Assembly (NCBI GenBank): GCA_900548355.1
Contig: URKR01000051.1
Span: 1-7,826 of the forward strand
DNA from: an uncultured Oscillospiraceae bacterium
GTDB taxonomy: Bacteria; Bacillota; Clostridia; Oscillospirales; Ruminococcaceae
DNA: 7,826 nucleotides
Reading direction: 5' to 3'
Made by a program: the position numbers and the translations under genes. Shown here in pieces: positions 5,584-7,826 of this stretch. Position 1 is the stretch's first letter. Each line of letters opens with the position of its first letter. The notes beneath the pieces were generated by a model, which saw only the letters and a program-made list of their open reading frames with translations, did no database searches and was not told the DNA's origin.

Positions 5584-6189
5584 TCAGGTAACCGACTGCT
5601 GCATGGCCTTGGCGGCCTGCACGATCAGCTGGGCGCAGGCTTCGCGGCCGAGGGCGGCGTTCAGGCACAGGTCGTAGTTCTTCGCCTCGCCCCAGCGGTT
5701 TTCGGTATAGTAGTTGTAATAGCTCGCGCGGGCGCGGTCATGCTTGGCAAGGGCGCTTTCCCACAGGCGGTCGGACATATCCTTGACGCCGGGGCGGGAT
5801 TTGGCCATCTCAATGCGCATTTCAAGCGGCGCATAGACAAAGGTGCGCAGCACGTTGGGGCGGTCGCGCAGGACATAGTCTCCGCAGCGGCCCAGAATCA
5901 CACAGCTTTCACGCGCGGCCACCTCCTTGATGACGTTGGACTGCAGGATGTACACCTGGTCGGCCAGCGGCATTGTATTGCCCATCATGTACAGGCTGTA
6001 GATCAGGCTGCCGCTGCGCTGGTGTTCGCTGGCGGCGATGGCCTCCTCGGTCAGGCCGCTCTTTTTGGCCGCGATTGTGATGAGTTCCTTGTTGTACAGT
6101 TTGACCCCCAAAAGGTCGGCCACCCGCTGGGCAATCTCGCTGCCGCCGGATGCATACTCGCGTGCCATCGTGATAACCAAAGGTTCCAT
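5584..6189 (-). CDS. Cytidylate-kinase-like family protein (Cytidylate_kin2 type)
   Basis: A 201-residue protein starting MEPLVITMAREYASGGSEIA, the standard opening of the Cytidylate_kin2 family. It continues with LGVKLYNKELI, a helical middle region, CVILGRCGDYVLRDRPNVLRTFVYAP and an Ala-rich C-terminal helix. True CMP kinases have a G-x4-GKGT P-loop. Here the loop is ASGGSEIA without the lysine, as is usual in this subfamily, so nucleotide kinase activity should not be assumed. GAGGTGA lies about 7 nt before the chosen ATG. The frame stays open 36 codons further upstream, but that stretch would begin beside the promoter and has no ribosome site. It probably has its own promoter at 6269-6297 and may share a transcript with the flavoprotein gene. 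Confidence 0.88.
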   Translation of the reverse strand: MEPLVITMAREYASGGSEIAQRVADLLGVKLYNKELITIAAKKSGLTEEAIAASEHQRSGSLIYSLYMMGNTMPLADQVYILQSNVIKEVAARESCVILGRCGDYVLRDRPNVLRTFVYAPLEMRIEMAKSRPGVKDMSDRLWESALAKHDRARASYYNYYTENRWGEAKNYDLCLNAALGREACAQLIVQAAKAMQQSVT

Positions 6190-6268
6190 ACTGTTCACCT
6201 CACTCGTGAATTTCCGGGTCTGCGGGCCCGGGCTGCCGGCCGGCGGGCACACTTTCCCTTCTATCCTC

Positions 6269-6297
6269 AGTATAACCGGGCAGCGCCAAAAAAGCAA
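6269..6297 (-). promoter_or_regulatory. Sigma-70-like promoter of the cytidylate-kinase-like gene
   Basis: The minus strand has TTGCTT (6297-6292), a 17-nt spacer and TATACT (6274-6269). The -10 matches consensus at five of six bases, the -35 at three. Transcription would start near 6262, giving a GC-rich leader of about 70 nt with self-complementary GCCGGC and GCCCGGGC stretches before the GAGGTGA ribosome site. Confidence 0.5.
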
Positions 6298-6306
6298 GCG
6301 GAAAAT

Positions 6307-6350
6307 ACCCGCCGCGCGGCTTGTGGCGGGCCGGCTCAGCCGCGGCGGGT
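6307..6350 (-). terminator. Possible terminator at the end of the Cro/CI-type regulator gene
   Basis: Ten-base arms ACCCGCCGCG (6350-6341, minus strand) and CGCGGCGGGT (6316-6307) pair across a 24-nt GC-rich loop and overlap the regulator's stop codon. The stem is followed by ATTTTCCGC and, further on, by six Ts. The T-tract is imperfect, so termination may be partial. Confidence 0.4.
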
Positions 6351-6701
6351 AAACTCAAACAGCAGCCCGTTGAGAATGTCCATCTGGCGCGGGGTCAGCG
6401 TACGCGCCGCGCCCGGGTGCGGGCTCTGCAGTTCCAGGATAATCGTGCGCACCAGTTCGGTCTGCGCCGGGGTCAGCCCTTCGGCCGGCAGCATGGCGCG
6501 GCCTTCCACCCCGGCCAGGTAATCGAGCGAGACGCCGTACAGCGCGGCCAGGTCGGTCAGCACGTCAAGCGGCGGCGTGCGCAAGTTCGCTTCATAGCTG
6601 CTGACGACCGATTTCGTCTTGTTCAGTTTGCGGCCCAGCGTTTCCTGGGACCATCCTTTCGCCTTGCGCAATGTGCGCAGGCGCGCCCCCATATCATACA
6701 C
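6336..6701 (-). CDS. XRE (Cro/CI-type) transcriptional regulator
   Basis: A 121-residue protein with a helix-turn-helix domain at residues about 5-64: GARLRTLRKAKGWSQETLG, then KSVVSSYEANLRTPPLDVLTDLAALYGVSLDYLAG. This is the classic HTH_3 pattern (Gln19 and Glu37 at the usual positions). The C-terminal half (65-121) is helical and includes LTPAQTELVRTIILELQ and LTPRQMDILNGLLFEF; it may dimerise. The start is taken as the GTG at 6699-6701 because AAAGGAGG sits 8 nt before it. An in-frame ATG three codons later would have an over-long spacing. It is divergent from the winged-helix gene at 6859 and shares a 157-bp AT-rich control region with it, so it probably represses itself and perhaps that gene. 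Its target is inferred only. Confidence 0.92.
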   Translation of the reverse strand: MYDMGARLRTLRKAKGWSQETLGRKLNKTKSVVSSYEANLRTPPLDVLTDLAALYGVSLDYLAGVEGRAMLPAEGLTPAQTELVRTIILELQSPHPGAARTLTPRQMDILNGLLFEFTRRG

Positions 6702-6733
6702 GCGGCGTCCCTCCTTTCTTTTAGTGTACCCGG

Positions 6734-6762
6734 TTGACGTTCTCTATAAGCTGATTTATAAT
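6734..6762 (+). promoter_or_regulatory. Sigma-70 promoter of the receiverless winged-helix gene
   Basis: TTGACG (6734-6739), a 17-bp spacer and TATAAT (6757-6762) give a near-consensus promoter reading rightward. Transcription should start near 6769, leaving a leader of about 90 nt. It is the strongest promoter in the window. On the minus strand the same segment offers only weak -10 boxes (TATTAT, TATAAA, TATAGA) without a good -35 for the XRE gene. Confidence 0.75.
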
Positions 6763-6781
6763 AGAATATATTCACTTATAG
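6744..6781. promoter_or_regulatory. Candidate operator: inverted repeat in the divergent promoter
   Basis: CTATAAG (6744-6750) and CTTATAG (6775-6781) are perfect inverted repeats centred on the -10 of the rightward promoter. A 10-bp palindrome GAATATATTC (6764-6773) lies at its start site. GTTGAC also occurs twice (6733-6738, 6781-6786). A regulator bound here would block the rightward promoter and could affect the leftward gene. AT-rich promoter DNA yields such repeats by chance, so this is tentative. Confidence 0.4.
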
Positions 6782-6858
6782 TTGACTTTTTGCAACCAAA
6801 ACCCTCTGTTTTTCCACAGAATATCCTGATTCTTCGCCCCGGAAGGAGGCTTACCCCC

Positions 6859-7170
6859 GTGCTGCCAACGCAAACCGAACGCCCTTTACAGTACGCAGAT
6901 ATCGAACTCTGGCCGGACGGCCGCACGCTGCAGCATGGCGTGCCGGTCGCGCTTTCCCCCACCGAACGCGCGCTGCTTGCGGCCTTCATCCTCCAGGCCG
7001 GGCGGGCTTTGTCCCGCCGGCAGCTGCTGGCCCAGGTGTGGGGCGTGGCCGGCGGGCTGCGCACCCGCACGGTGGATATCCATGTCAACCATCTGCGGCG
7101 CAAACTGGGCCCGGGCCTGCGGCTTGTGACGGTGTTCGGGGTCGGCTACCGGCTTGAGCGCGAAGGGTAA
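6859..7170 (+). CDS. Stand-alone OmpR-type winged-helix DNA-binding protein without receiver domain
   Basis: A 103-residue protein that is almost entirely a Trans_reg_C winged helix: a short N-terminal strand region (YADIELWPDGRTLQHG), LSPTERALLAAFIL, LSRRQLLAQVWG (52-62), the recognition helix block TRTVDIHVNHLRRKLG (69-84) and the wing VTVFGVGYRLE (90-100). Normal OmpR-family regulators carry a receiver domain of about 120 residues before this; here nothing is left of it. The start is the GTG at 6859, set by GGAAGGAGG with 9 nt spacing and an upstream near-consensus promoter. The frame is open further upstream to 6619, but that would run through the promoter and antisense to the XRE gene. 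It should bind DNA without phosphorylation, perhaps under control of its own level. It could be a decayed regulator or a dedicated small regulator. Confidence 0.88.
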   Translation: MLPTQTERPLQYADIELWPDGRTLQHGVPVALSPTERALLAAFILQAGRALSRRQLLAQVWGVAGGLRTRTVDIHVNHLRRKLGPGLRLVTVFGVGYRLEREG

Positions 7171-7218
7171 GGGGGCGCCGCGCAGCCGCAGAAAAAACCT
7201 GCCCCCCGCACAAAAGCA

Positions 7219-7271
7219 AACCGACCCGCAAAGGAAACCGCTGTGGCTTCCTTTGCGGGTCGGTTCGTTTT
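7219..7271 (+). terminator. Strong bidirectional terminator between convergent genes
   Basis: A perfect 18-bp stem (7219-7236 with 7248-7265) and an 11-nt loop are followed by CGTTTTCC on the plus strand. On the minus strand the stem is followed by TGCTTTTG. It lies 48 bp past the winged-helix stop and 48 bp past the stop of the leftward gene on the other side, so it can end both transcripts. Confidence 0.85.
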
Positions 7272-7313
7272 CCATCCGGTACTATGGGCTATCCGGTGGG
7301 GGCTGCCGCCTTT

Positions 7314-7826
7314 TCATCCTGCGGCGTTCCCGCGGCCGTTTGCTTCCTCCCTGGCCGGGCGCAGCGCAAGTTCAAGCCGGTCTTTCCCGGCCGTGACGTA
7401 CAAGCCCAGCTCTGCCGATGCGGATGTCGCGGCGGCGCCGTCTTCACCAACGGGTTCTTCCTCCCAATCCGGGAGGGCGTCAACCCCCAGCGTATCCTTC
7501 CATGCGGCGAGCATCGCGGCGGGCCGTGCCCCCTGCCCCGCGCCCGGGGCGTACAGCACAAATGCAACCGGCGCGCCGCTTTCGTGCCAGGTCAGCTGCA
7601 GGAAGTTTTCCCCCTGCATGACCTGCACGGTGTGAAAGGCGCCTGTTTCGCCGGCCCAGACACAGCCATCGTGCGTATACCCGGCAAGCAGGGCGCGGGC
7701 CGCCTCACCGGCGGCAGGCGGCAGCAGACCGGCCTCCTCAAACGCGGCAAGCCGGCTGCCGGCTTCCGCAGCGGCCCGGCCGGCGGCGTCGCCCGCAAGC
7801 AAAGCGGGTTCAGCCCGCACGTCGCC
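7314..7826 (-). CDS. Unrecognised Ala-rich protein, C-terminal part (cut by right edge)
   Basis: A leftward frame stays open from the right edge to a TGA at 7314, giving 170 visible codons. I do not recognise a family. It has an Ala-rich, probably helical first part (visible residues about 4-50), then an alternating, more conserved-looking block with THDGCVWAGE, FHTVQVMQGENFLQLTWHE and APVAFVLYAPG. An acidic stretch (DWEEEPVGEDGA) and a terminal strand (AELGLYVTAGKDRLELALRP) follow before a basic, Gly/Asn end. No membrane segment or signal is visible, but the N-terminus is missing. A GTG at 7820 could be a start, yet too little sequence precedes it to judge a ribosome site. The codon pattern and strong shared terminator support a real gene. 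Confidence 0.65.
   Translation of the reverse strand, partial: GDVRAEPALLAGDAAGRAAAEAGSRLAAFEEAGLLPPAAGEAARALLAGYTHDGCVWAGETGAFHTVQVMQGENFLQLTWHESGAPVAFVLYAPGAGQGARPAAMLAAWKDTLGVDALPDWEEEPVGEDGAAATSASAELGLYVTAGKDRLELALRPAREEANGRGNAAG

Noticed and set aside
5536..6522. A 328-codon rightward open frame over the cytidylate-kinase-like gene and the XRE gene
   Set aside because: It lies antisense to two recognised genes and their intergenic promoter, and shows no domain or start signal.
6812..6820. TTTTCCACA, one mismatch from a DnaA box
   Set aside because: A single imperfect box in the leader of a regulator gene, without neighbours or replication genes, is within chance.
6619..6858. Upstream extension of the winged-helix gene by 80 codons
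   Set aside because: It would run antisense to the XRE gene and through the TTGACG/TATAAT promoter. The GTG at 6859 has an AGGAGG site and gives a clean single domain.

Overview
The window looks like chromosome from a GC-rich, low-oxygen Firmicute of the gut type, most like Oscillospiraceae/Ruminococcaceae (the Faecalibacterium, Gemmiger and Subdoligranulum neighbourhood). This is inferred from strong AGGAGG ribosome binding sites, very GC-rich third codon positions, a COG2509-type flavoprotein, an OadG-like small subunit, a cysteine/histidine-motif lipoprotein typical of Clostridia, and intergenic GTAG-hairpin repeats. I cannot place it to species. No phage, insertion sequence, CRISPR array, tRNA or rRNA is visible.

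Layout. Eight genes read leftward (minus strand): a Cro/CI-type regulator (6336-6701), a cytidylate-kinase-like protein (5584-6189), a FAD-dependent dehydrogenase (4075-5508), a gamma-carbonic-anhydrase-family protein (3449-4000), a small OadG-like membrane protein (2934-3329), an OmpR-type response regulator (2133-2828), a propeller-type lipoprotein (591-1853) and the start of a probable sensor kinase (568 to beyond the left edge). One small gene reads rightward: a free-standing OmpR-type winged helix with no receiver domain (6859-7170), divergent from the Cro/CI-type regulator. A truncated unrecognised Ala-rich protein (7314 to the right edge, minus strand) converges on it across a shared terminator.

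How it may work. The left third appears to be an envelope-sensing module: response regulator, exported lipoprotein and membrane kinase. Upstream of both the response regulator and the lipoprotein lie 11-bp direct repeats, and in both cases a GGACG core sits exactly 11 nt from a candidate -10. This suggests that the regulator controls itself and the lipoprotein-kinase pair. The 279-bp gap inside this module carries three REP-like GTAG hairpins, one of which supplies the regulator's stop codon. The middle is housekeeping or metabolic genes separated by clear intrinsic terminators. On the right, a receiverless winged-helix protein and a Cro/CI-type regulator share an AT-rich divergent promoter with an inverted repeat, a candidate small regulatory switch.
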